DNA of 64,000 bases. Source: Aquatica leii. Lineage: Eukaryota > Arthropoda > Insecta > Coleoptera > Lampyridae. The stretch lies in NCBI GenBank assembly GCA_035610365.1, contig CM069437.1:56630093-56694092 (forward strand), given 5' to 3'. Position numbers and translations under genes: made by a program. Below, piece by piece: positions 1-11,079 of this stretch (position 1 is its first letter; the number at the start of each line of letters is the position of its first letter). The notes beneath the pieces are model-generated. The model ran no database searches, was not told where the DNA came from, and was given only the letters and a program-made list of their open reading frames with translations.

Positions 1-130
1 GTATAGAGAAAAGAGGTGGTGGAACAAGGAATGCAGGGAAGCCATGAAAGAGGTAAAAGAAAGTGGAAAAAAGAAAAAAATTATATTTAGGAATATAAAA
101 GATTAAGATCACAATATAGAAAAGTAAATT
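1..130 (+). mobile_element. LINE fragment (pre-RT linker of a non-LTR retrotransposon)
   Basis: The first 130 bases translate in one plus frame to a basic stretch starting RWWNKECREAMKEVKES, followed by KD-DHNIEKSKL around one stop. The pattern of a double tryptophan, then NKEC, then a lysine/glutamate-rich helix is the linker between endonuclease and reverse transcriptase in several insect LINE clades. The piece runs off the left edge, so its size and clade are unknown. It is AT-rich and decayed. No RT motifs follow; a different repeat starts near 131. Confidence 0.5.
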
Positions 131-440
131 AAAAAAATAAACTGTTAATGTTAGAAAAAAAATTATTTAAATAAATTGTTAGAAAGTAATAACTCTATAA
201 GAAGCTGTCAAAAGAATTCGAATAATTTGCACACGTACAAAATTATATAAGAAAAACTGTTAAACGGCGGATACACCCACTTCCGATTTTTTTATGAGGC
301 CCATCTTTTGACAAAACCGAGAGAATATGAAAATCCAGCTCCATGCCAAAATTCAAGTTTCTAGGAGTTTTGGTTCGAGAGTTATCTTGAGTACATTGTT
401 ACACACACGCGCGCACGCACGCACGCACACATTTAAAGAT
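131..440 (+). repeat. SINE-like interspersed repeat, copy 1
   Basis: This stretch shares an ordered series of blocks with 54,560-54,905 (same orientation) and with 60,410-61,000 (reverse orientation). Shared blocks include CACTTCCGATTTTTTTAT, a run ending in the word GTTTTGGTTCGAGAGTTATC, and an upstream word ACGTACAAAATTATATAAG. A CA/CG microsatellite at about 399-431 sits where the reverse copy carries a GT run (60,535-60,550), so the microsatellite is part of the repeat. It has no coding potential. It could be a SINE or the untranslated end of a larger element. Confidence 0.55.
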
Positions 441-601
441 ATAAGAAGTGGCATGAGAAGTAGCTGCAACTTTTGCCATCACTTCGTAAAAACCTTCTAG
501 AAATGAATGTCCAATGTAAATAAAGAAAGTTTAAAAATCAGTCACTTTGTTGTAGTAAAAAAAAAATAAAATAAAAAAACAGTAATAGTATATAATATAT
601 T

Positions 602-654
602 GGGTTTGTCCGGGATTTGAGCCCGAAAACCACCCAAAACTATACCAACGAACC
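602..654 (-). pseudogene. tRNA-Pro pseudogene, shortened
   Basis: Read on the minus strand, this matches the intact tRNA-Pro at 1,877-1,948 over the acceptor arm, the B box and the TTTGGGTG anticodon-loop core. It is about 19 bases shorter, with parts of the anticodon and variable arms missing. Upstream on the plus strand it shares the flanking word TTTTGTTGTAGTAAAAAAA with the intact gene, so a block larger than the tRNA was duplicated. Confidence 0.65.
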
Positions 655-1149
655 GTCATGTCTTCGAAACAAAAAGTAAAAAACGTGAATACAGTTTTTT
701 TAACTAAAAGAAAGTAAAACAAGCAGTAATGCGTTAACAAGTTGACTGCCACGTGTACCATATTTGGACACACCACAAATTTAGTCCTGCACCGCATGTA
801 CCTATATGGTATACGCGGCATTTTGAATTCTACGCCGCATGTAGTACATCCAGAGAACATACATTGCTTTTATATGGGAAAAACGTTCATCCGGCGTACA
901 AGTTCAAACAGTACCAATGGCATAATTTTTTTTTAATTTTTAAGGATTTTATGCTCAAAATTTCAATTCATGCAAGTTTTATTTAGCGATGATTGCGAGA
1001 GTTCAAAATCAAACCCATTTGACGGGAAAATTTATAAAACCACATCAATGAAGAACACATTTTATTCAATACATCTCCTTAGGAAAAATACATAAAAAAA
1101 ACTGAAGAAATAATGTTGTAGTTGAGTTTTTTAAAGAAACACTCAACGC
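655..1149. other. No gene recognised
   Basis: AT-rich sequence with short open frames on both strands, none with recognisable motifs. GC-richer spots near 740-850 contain GTAC-flanked words built around ATGCGGC but form no clear gene or repeat. Confidence 0.5.
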
Positions 1150-1700
1150 AAAAGAATGGTTTTCCGGGACATAATGGGCAATGGTAGGTTATGCGTTTTG
1201 TGTTTTATGCCGCTTCTCCTTGATGTACCGACGGAAACCTATTTTTATGAATGGGATCATAGTTTCATCGATAAATATTTCTTCCTAAGGTACTATTGCT
1301 TTTTGAACGTTTGTATTGAGCATATCAACTACATTGCTGACTTTATGAAGCTTATTACCCGTCTCGCACATTTCATTATCTTAAAAATGTAAGAAACGTA
1401 ACAGTATTTCGAATCGACTACGAAAAATAAAGTACATCATTTTTGTTTTTGTACTCCAATAATATGCATTCAGATTTTCTCATATGAGCACCTATTAAAT
1501 TTTGATCAATTTCTGCAGAAAATGCACGTAGAACTTCTTTAGATTCCTACAACAGCACCCCATTGATCAATATCGGGATCATTTTCATTAGTGGAATCAT
1601 TGGCAGATTCATCATCAGTGTTGTCATGGTTCTTTTACCACCTGCTCTAGCTCAGATTGTGAAATGGTATCACACTACCGTTTGTTGCACGCAGCCGTTT
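1150..1700 (-). pseudogene. piggyBac-like transposase remnant
   Basis: On the minus strand, pieces in different frames read ELEQVVKEP and NDPDIDQWGAVV, then VVDMLNTN, then EEIFIDETMIPF followed by FRRYIKEKRHK. The order of an acidic leader, the IDE-type catalytic box ending in the MIPF/MVPF word, and a basic RxYIKxKRHK segment is that of piggyBac transposases. Most of the roughly 550-residue protein is missing and frames change several times. No TTAA-flanked termini were found. The call rests on motif order only; a chance resemblance is possible. Confidence 0.4.
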
Positions 1701-1876
1701 TAGTATTTGGCCTGGCAGTTAACGTATTAAGCAAGCAATCGTGTACTGAGTATTCCCTGAAATTTAAATCCGCGAATATTTGCACCATACAGTTAAACCA
1801 ATAAGCAGTTATTTTGTTGTAGTAAAAAAATTAAACAAAAATAAAGTAAAACAACAATAACAGTATGTAAAAAGCT

Positions 1877-1948
1877 GGGCTCGTCCGGGATTTGAACCCG
1901 GGACCTCTCGCACCCAAAGCGAGAATCATACCCCTAGACCAACGAGCC
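1877..1948 (-). tRNA. tRNA-Pro (anticodon UGG)
   Basis: The minus strand gives a 72-base cloverleaf beginning GGCTCGTTGGTCTAGGGGTA. The acceptor strand GGCTCGT pairs with ACGAGCC. The A box region is TGGTCTAGGGG and the B box GGTTCAAATCC. The anticodon stem CTCGC/GCGAG encloses the loop TTTGGGT, so the anticodon is TGG, reading CCA proline codons. There is no intron. A run of five T lies about three bases past the 3' end on the transcribed strand, a normal RNA polymerase III stop. CCA is not encoded, as expected in eukaryotes. Confidence 0.97.
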
Positions 1949-2250
1949 GTCATTTCTTCGTAATAAAAAATATTTGCACTAGAATGTCAAGTTTTATAGA
2001 CAATTATATAATGAAAAATGTTATGTAATTCTCGCGTTGTTGTTATCACACAAGCTGGCTTTTGTCACACGTCGCAGTGGACATCTTCCAAGTCTAGCAT
2101 AAACTGATTTATTTTATTTGTGAATACAGTCGCGCACTGTAATTCGCCATTTTGTGGGGCTACTCAGATGACATTTGACTTATCCAGGTGACATTTAACT
2201 TCTGTCGTTTAACAACTTAAAATATTTTGTTGTATTACAAACATTGTCAA

Positions 2251-2309
2251 AGATTACGACCTACGACCTCTCGCACTATGTAATGACTAAATCACTAGTC
2301 AAACGAACT
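2251..2309 (-). pseudogene. Probable decayed tRNA-Pro-like sequence
   Basis: The plus-strand words GACCTCTCGCAC and TCAAACGAAC stand in the same order and spacing as the variable/anticodon arm and acceptor end of the intact tRNA-Pro read in reverse. The flank TATTTTGTTGTATTACAAA resembles the flank of the intact gene. The B box is destroyed, so this would not be transcribed. The case rests mainly on the shared flank. Confidence 0.35.
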
Positions 2310-2429
2310 AATAACAAACACTGGAAAACCTTCTCCAAAAGAATGGAAAGTGATTTATATACAAAAACAAAGTTTGCTACTAACTACAAGTCAAAGAAAA
2401 GAAGCAAATGAATTTATTAGCACTAGACA

Positions 2430-3119
2430 GATAAAACAAGATACTTGAATGAACTGTTTAGATAGAGGAACTATACAAGAAAGAACAAACCAAAATTAAA
2501 CCGAATACACCAGAGATATTAAGCAACGATGAAGCCGTTATAGAAAGGAAAGGCATAGAAATAGCATTCCAAAAAGAAGAAAAAATCTAGGTCAAAATAA
2601 CATCACTAACGAGTTACTCAAATACGGTAGAAAGAAGCTAAATCAACAATTGACAACTGTAACAAAAAAAACTTTACAACAAAATCCCAGATAAGTGGCA
2701 AACCAGCATTACAATGCTGCTATTTAAAAAAGACGATAAAAAATGTCAAAAAACTATAGAGGATTAAACCACAAAAACAAACAAAATGAATCTATTTCTT
2801 TAGAAGACAAACAACAAGGGTTCAGATCCGGAAGATCTTGCACGGATGCCAACCTTGTAATTAGACAAATAACGGAAAAATCTATCAAATACAATTGAGC
2901 AGCCTTTATGTGATTTATCAATCTGCTGAAGGCTGGGAAATAAGAAAATCAAAATCTTGTGTTATCCAAGCAATGTGGTGTTGGGGGCAAAGGACGAGGA
3001 TAATATTTAGAGGTTACTGTACGCAAAAAATTTGATATCAGCGCCAAAAACAGAATCTATGACTACATTCAAGACACGGATCAAATGCAAGCTTATAGTC
3101 GCTGGTAAAATCATACATA
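2430..3119 (+). mobile_element. LINE reverse transcriptase fragment, left half of a split LINE
   Basis: Plus-strand pieces read in order KIPDKWQTSITMLLFKKDDK, NYRGLNH, DKQQGFRSGRSCTDANL, then an active-site box decayed from CYADD to CYPSNVVLG, then KTRIKCKLIVAGKIIH. These match RT blocks 2 to 7 of RTE/CR1-like insect LINEs. Coding stops at about 3,119 where the pogo/Tigger element begins. The matching C-terminal end resumes at about 5,440. Several stops and frame changes show it is dead. Confidence 0.75.
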
Positions 3120-3188
3120 TGTGCATAATAAGGCCAGGCAGAAAAGACTCGAGTACTCTTATTTTGCATAGTGGCCTTATTATGCACA
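3120..3188. repeat. 17-bp perfect inverted repeat at the left edge of the pogo/Tigger element
   Basis: TGTGCATAATAAGGCCA at 3,120-3,136 is the exact reverse complement of 3,172-3,188, with a 35-base spacer. The GGCCTTATT word appears again near the right end (about 5,301). These are probably terminal or subterminal repeats of the pogo/Tigger element, although the left end then looks doubled. Confidence 0.6.
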
Positions 3189-3248
3189 CTAATGTTTTCT
3201 GAAAATAAAAGCTTTTTTAATTCCTTTATTTTTTGTTTTTCTCTAAAA

Positions 3249-5009
3249 CTACTTGCTGACGGGTAGCACGGTAAGAAAACTAAGTTGCGGTTCTTTATTG
3301 AACAAAGAACAAAAAACTGAGTTATGTAACCGTATTATTCGTCTGGCGAAAGTTAGTATGCCCATAATAAGCAAGGTTCTTCGAAGAAGTGTATACAGTT
3401 GTGTAGAAGATAGAAATATTCCACATAAATACACCCAGATATCAGGAATGGCCGGTAGAAAGTAGATGTTTCTTTTATATAAACGTAGTTCTAATGTGGC
3501 TCAGCAAAAAGTCTATTTCTAAACCCCGCCAGAGCTTTAAAATTTAATAGGTATGTTATGGCGGACTATTTTTCCTAACTGGAGAAAATATTATTGAGTC
3601 TTAATCTCATGAACAAACCTCCCAGAATATTTAACATGGATGAGAAGAGGTGTCAACTGCCGATTTACCAACAAAAAGTTCTATCAAAACAAGGCGTCAA
3701 AAGAGTACATGTGGTAGCTCAGGAGCATGCAGATAATGTTGCAGTGGTTTCATGTGGGAACGAAGTAGGGCAAGCTGTCCCGCTGATAATCTCATTTAAA
3801 ATAAAACGTAAAAAAGTGAGTGGCTAGACTTATTGCCCCTTGAATCTGCACTAACAATGATCCAGAAAGGCAGTATGACCTCACAAACCTTTGTCATTTG
3901 GGTACAACATCTTGCTAAATATACACGTCTAGGAAGATTTCTACTTATATTTGATGGGTGGATCTTCTTAGATGCTAACATTATGACTGCAGCGAAAACC
4001 CACAAAATGACTTTGCTTTGTCTCCCGAGCAACACTATACACAAATTGCAGCCACTAGATAAAAACATTTTTCGATCATTCGAGCATCATTGGGACGATG
4101 AGGTGCTCTAACTTTGAGTAAAGAATCCAGAAGGAAAAATCACACAATTGAGATTTAATGAAACTCTGAGCAAAATGTAGCCAAAAGTAATGAGCCCCAG
4201 TAATTTGATGACTAAATTTAGAACGACCGGAATTTTTCCATTTGATAAAAATATTTTACCAGATATTGCCTTTGCTCCTAGTGCTCTCACTAAAATTGAG
4301 ATAAAAGAGCATCAACCTGCAAGAAACACGAAAGAGCATTAGACTGCAGAATATATCCGACATAACCCAAACATTAAGATAAAAGTTATCTCCAAGACAC
4401 AAGTTGAAAATGAAGAATTCAGCTGAGGATCTGATGATTCTGATTATATTTTGCATATCTTCTTCAGCAGATAATGAGTGCAAAGACAGCGATGATGTAT
4501 CTTTGGCAAACAGAATTCAACGCCACAGCATCCTTATTGAAGGGTTTGACATGCTACACCACTACCAGAGTCATATTCACGGATTCAACATTAATCTCAG
4601 CCTCAATGTTCAAAATTTTGAAGTTCTACACCGCAGCCCTCAACTTCTTTTTCCTCATTTTGCCATGTGAACTTCAACCCCAACACTAAAAATAATATTG
4701 ACGCAGTATTCAGTTATCATTCATTCAACAAATTTCTTGCAATTCCTGTGATTAAAATCTCAAATAAAAATAAGAAGCAAATCTTTGTATTTAACTGCTC
4801 AAGTTTTAGTAAAATCACTATTTAACAAGCAACCTTCCAAGAATAAACAACCAGCCACCTAGGTAAAGAAAAAGAAAGAAGAAAGTTGGTTTTGTTTTAT
4901 TTGCCAACGAGATATAGCCTATGTTGCTTAAGTCTAAGGTATGTCCATGAAGAATGCGCTGGCTTAACCAGAAAAAGTAAGCTTAGATTTATCTGTCCAG
5001 CCTGTAGTT
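3249..5009 (+). pseudogene. pogo/Tigger-type DDE transposase with C-terminal PHD finger, decayed
   Basis: Plus-strand frames give the protein in order. A leader with KVLRRSVYSCVE ends in ISGMAGRK. NPARALKFNRYVMADYF is followed by RIFNMDEKRCQL (first catalytic D). Then come KRVHVVAQEHADNVAVVSCG, FLLIFDGWIFLD (second D, usual SSH changed), LPSNTIHKLQPLDKNIFRSF (third-D region) and TTGIFPFDKNILPDIAFAPS. Near the stop, WFCFICQ, VHEECAGLT and FICPACS form a C4HC3-like PHD zinc finger. The family is a cut-and-paste transposase using TA targets. Stops near 3,464, 3,827 and 4,110 and frame changes in the linker kill it. It lies inside a LINE whose two halves flank it. Confidence 0.88.
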
Positions 5010-5031
5010 AAGAATAAATAAACATACTTAT

Positions 5032-5245
5032 TGAAACGTTCTAGAAATTATTCTCAAGTGCCAGAACGTTCACCGAAAGATATAGAAAATTCTCTAACGT
5101 TTGTCCAAAATATATAAAAGCGATACAAATAAATGTCAGTTATTCCAGTAATGTGAAGACGGCAGTGTTAAGAAGATTATTCAAGTTTAAATAAAAACGT
5201 GTACGTATTTTTAATTCAAATAAATTAGTTTTCATAATCGTTACA
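5032..5245 (+). mobile_element. Fossil solo LTR (gypsy-type family), shortened
   Basis: It begins TGAAACGTTCTAGAA and ends TTACA, like the LTRs at 61,282-61,701 and 18,438-18,916, and is flanked on both sides by TTAT, a 4-bp target duplication. About 214 bp long, roughly half the length of its relatives, so internally reduced. There is no interior; this is a solo fossil. Confidence 0.7.
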
Positions 5246-5439
5246 TTATTTAAAAAAATTTAATTTCTGTTTCTAGTTTTTCTTGCATTTTTTATGCACG
5301 GCCTTATTTGGAACATGATCCTTCTAACAAGACCACGTGTCACATGATAACGGAAGCCCATAGGAAATTACTTCATCATGACAACTAAAGGTTTTATGGG
5401 GTTTTAAACATTAAAGGTCGGCTTATTTTCGACAGGTAC

Positions 5440-5760
5440 CTTACTAACTTATGCAGCAAATCCCAACTCAAAACATACAAAACAAACAAAAATACTAGAG
5501 ACTACAGAAATTCAAATATTGCGTAGACACTAGACAAACACTGATAGACAGAGAAAGAAGTGAGAACATTAAACAAGCATGCAGGACCGATAACTCGATG
5601 ACTTGGTATTGACAGAAAGAAAAAATGGAATGAGCACATCGATCATATTACACAAGAACAAATTGTGAAAATAATAAGTCACAAATCACCGAAGGACGAA
5701 AGAGCAGCACAAAACCTTAAATAAGACGGAGCGACAACTTTTCAATTGACTAAATAAAGC
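5440..5760 (+). mobile_element. LINE C-terminal fragment, right half of the split LINE
   Basis: Pieces read LTYAANPNSKHTKQT, KILETTEIQILRR, RSENIKQACRTDN and KKKWNEHIDHIT. This is the C-terminal region following the RT of many RTE/CR1-like insect LINEs (xLTYG..E.W, then TTEMKILRRI, then a KWNEHI block). It continues the RT fragment that stops at about 3,119. Several stops and frame shifts are present. Confidence 0.7.
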
Positions 5761-5885
5761 AAACGATGTACAGAAGGATGAAGAAAAATAAGCAAAAATA
5801 TTTTTAGACATTTAAAAAGTAAAACTCGTCATCTAACTTTATTGAAATTCAGAAAAATTAACATTGTATTTAAAAAAAAAGATAA

Positions 5886-5954
5886 TGATCTTTTGCGATT
5901 TGAACTCAAAACTTTTCGCACTCAAAACGAAAATCACTTTACGACCAACATCGT
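5886..5954 (-). pseudogene. Decayed tRNA-Pro copy
   Basis: Read against the intact tRNA-Pro, the order GCGATTTGAACTC (decayed B box), CTTTTCGCACTCAAAACGA (anticodon arm) and ACGACCAACATCG (A box and acceptor side) is preserved. Many C-to-T type changes, such as CCCGGG to TCAAAA, break the stems. It is 98 bases from the intact AGG tRNA and in the same orientation. Confidence 0.55.
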
Positions 5955-6051
5955 CTTTCTTGTTTATATCAAAAAAGTAAAAACTGACAACAGTTTCAGT
6001 TGAAATTTCAAACAAAGTCAAATTAACAGTGACATATTAAAAAAAAACAGC

Positions 6052-6123
6052 GGGCTCGTCCGGGATTTGAACCCGGGACCTCTCGCACCCTAAGCGAAAA
6101 TCATACCCCTAGACCAACGAGCC
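6052..6123 (-). tRNA. tRNA-Pro (anticodon AGG)
   Basis: A 72-base minus-strand cloverleaf, identical to the tRNA-Pro at 1,877-1,948 except for two bases. One changes the anticodon loop to TTAGGGT, anticodon AGG (read as IGG after editing; decodes CCU/CCC). The other makes a tolerable T-G pair at the base of the anticodon stem. A box, B box and acceptor stem are intact. A long T run follows within a few bases on the transcribed strand. No intron. Confidence 0.96.
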
Positions 6124-9100
6124 GTGTATGAGAAAGAAAGTCAATGTCGTTGAGCAACGAGTTTAACAACATTTTTGTTTCTAAAATGAATTTCATTTTA
6201 AAACGAATAACTAAGAATAAAATTACTTATTTAGATCCGTTTTATAGTTTTTTTGTTAGTCAAAATTTTTCTTTCCCAAAATTAAAGTGAAAAATTTGGT
6301 CAAAGATATAGCTAAAGAAAGTACATTAAAAAAATTCAGAAAAGTTTGAAAAAATGTTTAGAAATTTCAAAAAAATAATTTAGTAGATGTTAAGTCTTCA
6401 TTAATGTATACTTTTATAAGATGTTAAATTTCATCTTGATCGCCATTCTTTAACAGTTTTTTCACACCGATACACATTACAAAATTACAAAATTAAACGA
6501 CCCAGTAAAATTTTTTTAAAATATAACTTTCTAATTAATTACACTTATGAAATGACATTTATCATTATCCTTTTCGTCACATAACCGTTTGTAATAAAAA
6601 TGCAAGAACGCAGTAAAAATTCAAATCAAATGTTTAGAATTTCCAACGAGTTTAATTGCTATAAAATTCCAAATATTTAAGTCATAAAACTTACTATCCT
6701 ACCAAAATTATAAACAAAACCGCTATAAATTAAAAGAAAGTTATTTGTGAGGATAATAAAGTTAAGCAAAAAGTGCCGAAACTATAAATGGCATTATTGT
6801 GCTATATTGTATATAATTAAAATTTTAACGACCTTACGACTTAAGTCTTTTACTTTACGGTAACAGAAGCTTCTTGAACTGTGCTTCAGCTCAACGCCCA
6901 AATACTTCATTTTACTAAATACTATCTTTGTTCTTATTTCTCACGGTTGTTTACGTATTTTTGCAACTGAAACTGAAAGTATTTTCTATGTTTATAGATA
7001 CATTCTCTCAGTACCACACCTGCCGTGACCTACTCTGAAGTGTTATCTCTAAAGACATAAATACTGTACAAAAACAAACAGGATGAAGTCTGATTTATGT
7101 CGTTCCGTTCAACTGCAGATTAAATAATATGAATATCAAAGTAAGGATGTTGACGATCCTAAAAAAGGAGTGTGACTAATTAGTCTACTTATTAACAATT
7201 TAAGGTTAATTAAGATTTTATTGCTGAATCGTGCCACCTTAAATAGAACTTTTTAACATTGGAAGAGTGCTATTAGTATCAGTCCGCGTGTCACAACAGA
7301 GAGATTTACGTCGCTGACGTATTTGAAGATGTTCGTTTAGGGTATGTTACTCGGTATGTTAGGGTAGTACCATGCGGGTAAGTAAGCTTCATTGCTTTAT
7401 TTAAATTTTCAGGGGTACCTATAATAAATTGCAGTTTATTAAAACTACCGATGGCATTGAATATGTACGAAATGCAATGTAGTGACCACAACACGAGAAC
7501 CAAACCATAAAAATTACGAGGTTCAAGCAATAAATGAAAGTGATTGTTTTACTTCTAGAATCGACAACAACAATCTTTCTCGTTTAGGTAACATCTTAAA
7601 CGTTTCTTTAGAAGTCAGCTTTTTGAAAATCAAATTTTTTAACGTGGACATTAACTAAACTAAACATCGTTCATAAAATATCAAGTGAAGTGCTTATAAT
7701 CTGCTCTTCCCACTTAACAGTTTGATACAATTACTACTTTTCTTTTGTTTAACAGTATAAATCAAATATTATTTAAGCAAAAGTAGTACTAGCTAACCAC
7801 AATATAAGAAGAAAGAGTAAACAAAATGATTTCGTTTTAATATCTCGTTTTGGGTTTGCCTATATGCATCTGCAGCGTATGCACATGCTATCAAATGAAA
7901 TAAATGATAATCGCGTAGAAGAAAGAAAGAAGAAAAATTTTTCCTGTAATAGTTGTAACGTCCCGTTTGAGTTCATTACAATTAAAATTCAATTTTACAA
8001 TCGTTTATTTTTGCAACTAATATTGCACGTAAATTTATTCAGTTTGGCAACGTCGCGTTGTTCTAACTCGACTTGAGGTAGCTTAAACTTCCACTTCCGT
8101 TTGAACAATCTCGCGCAGTTCACGTGTGTGATGCGAGGAAGACAAAATTTTCTTGATTATGGCGTAAAAACGCATACAATTTAATTTTTATTCATTCCAT
8201 CTAATTATTGTGATTTCGCAATATTGCGCAATACAGTTAGACAAAGGACTTTATTTCGAAGGCCGTTGTTGTAAATGCATCGGTCTTTTTGTTATTGGAT
8301 TTTTTATTCTGGATCTATTCTTTTACTGGATATTTTATTTTGGTTTTGTCGTTTAATTAATGGATTATCAGTTATTGAAGTTTATTATACATTGGTTTAT
8401 TCCTGTTGAACAATTTTATCACTACAACAAAGTATGTGCTGAAGATAGAAGCTATACGATAACGTCATATCATGTGGTGAGTCAACTGAAATTAATACTA
8501 CCTTTTACGTTTTGAATTCAAGTAATTAAATTGTGTTGTTTAAAACCTTTCGGGAAACATACTCGATAACAAATTAACCGTTTACTATTTTTGCATTTAA
8601 TATCAATTAATAATTAGATGTAAGATTTTACGCTTTTTATTCATCACCAATTTAAAAGGTGGTTGGCGCCCTAATATTTTATTTTAAATACTGTTTTATT
8701 CTAAATATGTTTAATTCAAATATTGTTCATTGTTCTCTAATGTAAATAGTATATTAAGTATAGTTAATAAATTAACGGAGTTCACGTCTTTGTAATTATT
8801 TCCATTCAAACCCATACCCAGAGGTCTGTGCTTACGATTGCTGCCGTGGTCAAATGATTATTTTTACTTTTATTAAACGTTCTTTATTTCGGAATATTTT
8901 TTATTTACATAGTGATAGCGACTTGAGATATCGCCACGTGTTTGCCACTTTGAAATGGTCAATGCTCGAAAGCTTGACACATTTGGTTACGACGATTAAT
9001 TGTTTGTCTACAAACAACTTACTTGTGATATCATTTTATATCTAATTCTTATTTTAAACTTTTTTAGCAATTTTAGGGGATGATTCAAGCATGCCGATAG

Positions 9101-9500
9101 CTACTAGTATGACTGGATATTCTTGACTACCATTTCTTTACTTGCTATTAACTTGTGTATATGTAGAACGTAAAATAGGTACGCCGTAAATATAGGTTAT
9201 CAGTTATCACGGCTAACGAACGCAAATTTTCGTTTGTATAATTACGGTTTCAATTTATGATAAATGTGGTTACTTTACTAACTTTGCATCCAATCAAAGT
9301 TTAACTCTTTGATTAGATATTAACTTATATTGTCATACTGTACTACGATAACTTTATGTACCCTCGAGGGCTTGTATCAACGGTTACTGCCTATAATATT
9401 TATTGAGTTTTAATTGTTACTATATATGTAATTCTGCCTCGCTTATCTTTTAACCTCTCTTTCTTTAGTTGTTAAAAATAAATATATTTGTTGTTATAAT
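6124..9500. other. Long AT-rich stretch with no recognised gene
   Basis: I read both strands and saw no conserved domain, no tRNA and no clear transposon terminus. Open frames are short and AT-biased. A TTGGCGCCC word at about 8,665 could be a primer-binding-site relic of a retroelement, but no flanking LTR could be shown. The stretch at 7,957-8,120 is less AT-rich than its surroundings and unassigned. Confidence 0.5.
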
Positions 9501-9761
9501 ATGTGTTTTATCATTTGTTTTCTTTCGATGCTGGATAGAGTTAAACGGTATCTTCAATTATTAGTTTCCAACCGTTTTGACGTTTTTTTAATTTCTTGTA
9601 GGAGTAGCAACCTGCCTGCCAAATCATATTGCCTGCATTTAAGTTACGAAACAAATATCGTAACAACAATTCAGCAAAAACGTAGTAGAAAGTTACCGGC
9701 ATCAAAAAGCCAACGTAAATTACAAAAAAATAGGTTTGACAACCATTGTCGATATTACTAA
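9501..9761 (+). other. Possible hypothetical exon, unrecognised
   Basis: An 86-codon frame. At about 9,581-9,600 a T-rich tract ends in TTTCTTGTAG, a plausible splice acceptor. The codons after it read SSNLPAKSYCLHLSYETN and end in a basic tail KLPASKSQRKLQKNRFDNHC before a TAA. The tail looks more protein-like than the surrounding DNA, but I know no homologue and saw no matching donor. Chance is the more likely explanation. Confidence 0.15.
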
Positions 9762-10620
9762 GAAAAACTTTTCCATGTCTGTTGTATTAAAAATGTATGC
9801 GAAACTGCACTATTCACTGCACATTTTTTTTTTAATTTGTGTTTGGTAATGGATCTAGACTGATTTCCGACCAACTAACAGAAAACAATTCTAATTATAA
9901 TTTAGAAGTTGGCAAAACAAAAACCAAATCAGAACACTTGCTGTAGCCGTATGTACACTTTACAAATTAAAGGCACAACACTCAGTTTTTTCAAGTTAAA
10001 ATATAAGAATTCCTTAGTAACAAGTCAATTGACGCAGAACTACCACAGAATAAAAAACTAGCCATCTGTGGCAAAAAAATGGAAAGCACGTCTTTGTCTC
10101 AATAGTAACTGGAAATGACTGGAAACAGACGACAAAAAGCTCATCTCAAAACTAGAAACTTATATCTTCTACTAAGAAACAAAATTGAACTACGCATTAT
10201 AACCACTTCTTGTAAAAAAAACCGACGGTCAACACAAAACAATAAATTAGAAAGTGAATAAAAACATTAATATAATAAAAAATGATTTCCATATAAAGGT
10301 TTGCACCCACCGAACAAATACAACAAAAATATTGCTCAAAAACATTTAAAATTAAAAGCAAATATGATCAAACAAAACAAGTAATTTACACAATTGATGC
10401 CAATACTGACACAAAAATGCCTTGTTTTTTCGATGTCTAATAACTTTTATGTACACGCCAAACTTTTACACACCCAAACACCTGGGTGCCACCTACATTT
10501 TTTTTTATTCCTCAGTTGTCTATGAGCAGATTCGTTTGGAATCAATTTACTTTATTAAATAAACATTAATAGAAAGTATCTACACAATTTTAAATTCTTC
10601 TAGCACGCTACAGTTTTCAT
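9762..10620. other. No gene recognised
   Basis: AT-rich, with many lysine/asparagine-coding runs on the plus strand that hint at a very decayed retroelement, but no diagnostic motif. It ends at the first base of the triplicated repeat. Confidence 0.4.
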
Positions 10621-11079
10621 AAAAAAAGATAGAAATAAAGTCTTGAAACGCTGAACAGATAGCGCGTCGTCAGTTTTCACTTTCGTTAGCCGGAAAATTA
10701 ATACATCGTCTCAAATACATCAAACTCTTCCTTGCAATGTTTTACGCCAAATTAGTGGTCTACATAAATCTAAAGAAACTATCAATACAAAATATTTTCA
10801 AAAAAGTGATTACAATTGAAATTATTCGTTATACATATATTTTGAAAAATGATTAAAGTAAATAAAGAAAATCATTTGGCCGAAATAATCTAAAAAATTA
10901 AATTAACTTTAGCAGGTTTCCAAACTTTAAAAAAATTTGACTAATAAAAAAACTCCAGAACTCCTCCGAACCAAAGTATGAAACCAGTGTATTCTCTCGA
11001 TTAAGACATATGATTCACAAACCTTGACATCGACCAAAATAAACATGGAAAAGGTAGCAAATACATAAGGAAAGAAGGA

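Larger units (their letters stand above)
3120..5330 (+). mobile_element. pogo/Tigger DNA transposon inserted in a LINE
   Basis: The span is set by the left inverted repeat at 3,120 and by the loss of LINE coding between about 3,119 and 5,440. The right end is approximate: a GGCCTTATT word sits at about 5,301. It also carries a short fossil LTR at 5,032-5,245 that landed just after the transposase stop, so three layers of insertion are visible here. Confidence 0.6.

Noticed and set aside
399-431. CA/CG dinucleotide run as a possible Z-DNA or regulatory element
   Set aside because: The related repeat at 60,535-60,550 has a GT run at the matching place, so it is a microsatellite inside an interspersed repeat.
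3796-4483. Minus-strand frames opposite the Tigger transposase
   Set aside because: They are antisense shadows; the plus strand carries the full set of family motifs in order.
7957-8870. Solo LTR starting TGTAACGTCCCG
   Set aside because: The start resembles some insect LTRs, but no second copy, matching end or target duplication could be found in the window.
9870-10600. Plus-strand Lys/Asn-rich pieces as a LINE
   Set aside because: No RT, endonuclease or C-terminal block could be recognised; composition alone explains them.
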